Positions 63,720 through 64,000 of a stretch of DNA of 64,000 nucleotides are shown piece by piece. Within the stretch, counting starts at the first letter, position 1. Each line of letters begins with the position of its first letter. A program made the position numbers and the translations under genes. Where the stretch lies: NCBI RefSeq assembly GCF_001984055.1, contig NZ_LYVO01000024.1, forward strand, positions 1 to 64,000, written 5' to 3'. Under the pieces are notes generated by a model. That model made no database searches and had not been told where the DNA came from. It was given only the letters and a program-made list of their open reading frames with translations. The DNA comes from Variovorax sp. KK3 (GTDB lineage Bacteria; Pseudomonadota; Gammaproteobacteria; Burkholderiales; Burkholderiaceae_C).

Positions 63720-64000
63720 ATGGCGCACAGCACCGCGAATGCCGGCAAGGCCCCCATCGGGCGCCTCCGCAAAGAAGCCGACCTCCCGGCCCGGCATGAG
63801 TTTCAACACGTCCTCGTGTGGGACGCACCGACGCGCGTCGTCCAGGGGCTGATGCTCGCCTGCCTCGCAGGTGCTTTTGCGACAGCCGGCGAGAACGGGT
63901 CGCCGCTGCTGCATGCGAGCTTCGGCTGGACCCTCGCCGGCCTCGCCGCGTTCCGCATTCTCTGGGGCTTCATCGGCACACGCCATGCCCGCTTCGCAAG
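63720..64000 (+). CDS. Cytochrome b561/b-type membrane protein, 5' part only
   Basis: The gene starts at the ATG at 63720 and runs off the window; 93 residues are visible. After a basic 25-residue N-terminus come VWDAPTRVVQGLMLACLAGAFATA (first membrane helix) and LLHASFGWTLAGLAAFRILWGFIGTRHARFA (second helix), the arrangement of cytochrome b561-like, hydrogenase b-type subunits. The second-helix heme-ligand histidine is present in LHASFGW. In the first helix the usual RVFHW histidine is replaced by Gln in RVVQG. A role in electron transfer is likely, with the odd ligand noted. Confidence 0.7.
   Translation, partial: MAHSTANAGKAPIGRLRKEADLPARHEFQHVLVWDAPTRVVQGLMLACLAGAFATAGENGSPLLHASFGWTLAGLAAFRILWGFIGTRHARFA

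Overview
The window is high-GC (roughly two thirds GC by eye) bacterial chromosome, densely coded in both directions. Its content points to a betaproteobacterium of the Burkholderiales, most likely a Comamonadaceae member of the Variovorax type. The pointers are several Bug/TctC periplasmic binding proteins, many solute-uptake cassettes each with its own LacI, GntR, IclR or LysR regulator, the grpE-dnaK-dnaJ order, and prkA-yeaH-spoVR. I could run no database search, so the genus is an inference. No rRNA, tRNA, CRISPR array, transposase or prophage gene was seen.

Layout. 1-586 is non-coding and built from nested inverted repeats. 587-3957 (minus) is a glutathione-dependent formaldehyde detoxification operon: frmA, an epoxide-hydrolase-like gene, S-formylglutathione hydrolase and a MarR regulator. 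4001-11718 (minus) is an L-fucose-type oxidative set (mutarotase, aldose dehydrogenase, lactonase) behind a complete Dpp/Opp-type ABC transporter. It diverges from a LacI regulator at 11889, which leads a tightly overlapping string with an amidase, aroQ and tag. 15505-20283 (minus) is spoVR-yeaH-prkA behind a good sigma-54-like promoter. 20799-25153 (minus) holds dnaJ, dnaK, grpE and an FKBP isomerase, with a clear sigma-32-like promoter for grpE. An HxlR regulator and psd follow.

26850-37173 is a uronate/aldarate region. On the minus strand lie udh, an SMP-30 lactonase, TRAP transporter dctPQM and an exported propeller lactonase. On the plus strand lie a FadR-type GntR regulator, a Bug protein, kdgD and a ketoglutarate-semialdehyde-type dehydrogenase. 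Both arms carry the same 22-bp regulatory motif. Together they would take uronic acids to 2-oxoglutarate, except that no aldarate dehydratase gene is present here. 37350-40052 is tauABC. 40105-44904 has a glutathione transferase, an MHS/MFS transporter, a GMC oxidoreductase and an IclR regulator.

45043-47213 is the most unusual block: an unrecognised protein with a winged-helix-like end, a small Ras-like GTPase resembling the actinobacterial conservon protein CvnD, and two Roadblock/LC7 proteins. Next come a dioxygenase/fumarylacetoacetase pair with LysR (47236-49715), a TPR/winged-helix regulator with a propeller and a DUF899 protein (49751-52539), and a TAXI binding protein with a zinc-ribbon membrane protein and a large propeller-like protein (52564-56102). 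Two genes of atypical composition (an LRR-type protein at 56192 and an unknown protein at 62571) flank an IclR-Bug-acylating aldehyde dehydrogenase-CoA ligase operon that could act on sulfoacetate or a similar acid. The window ends inside a cytochrome b561-like gene.
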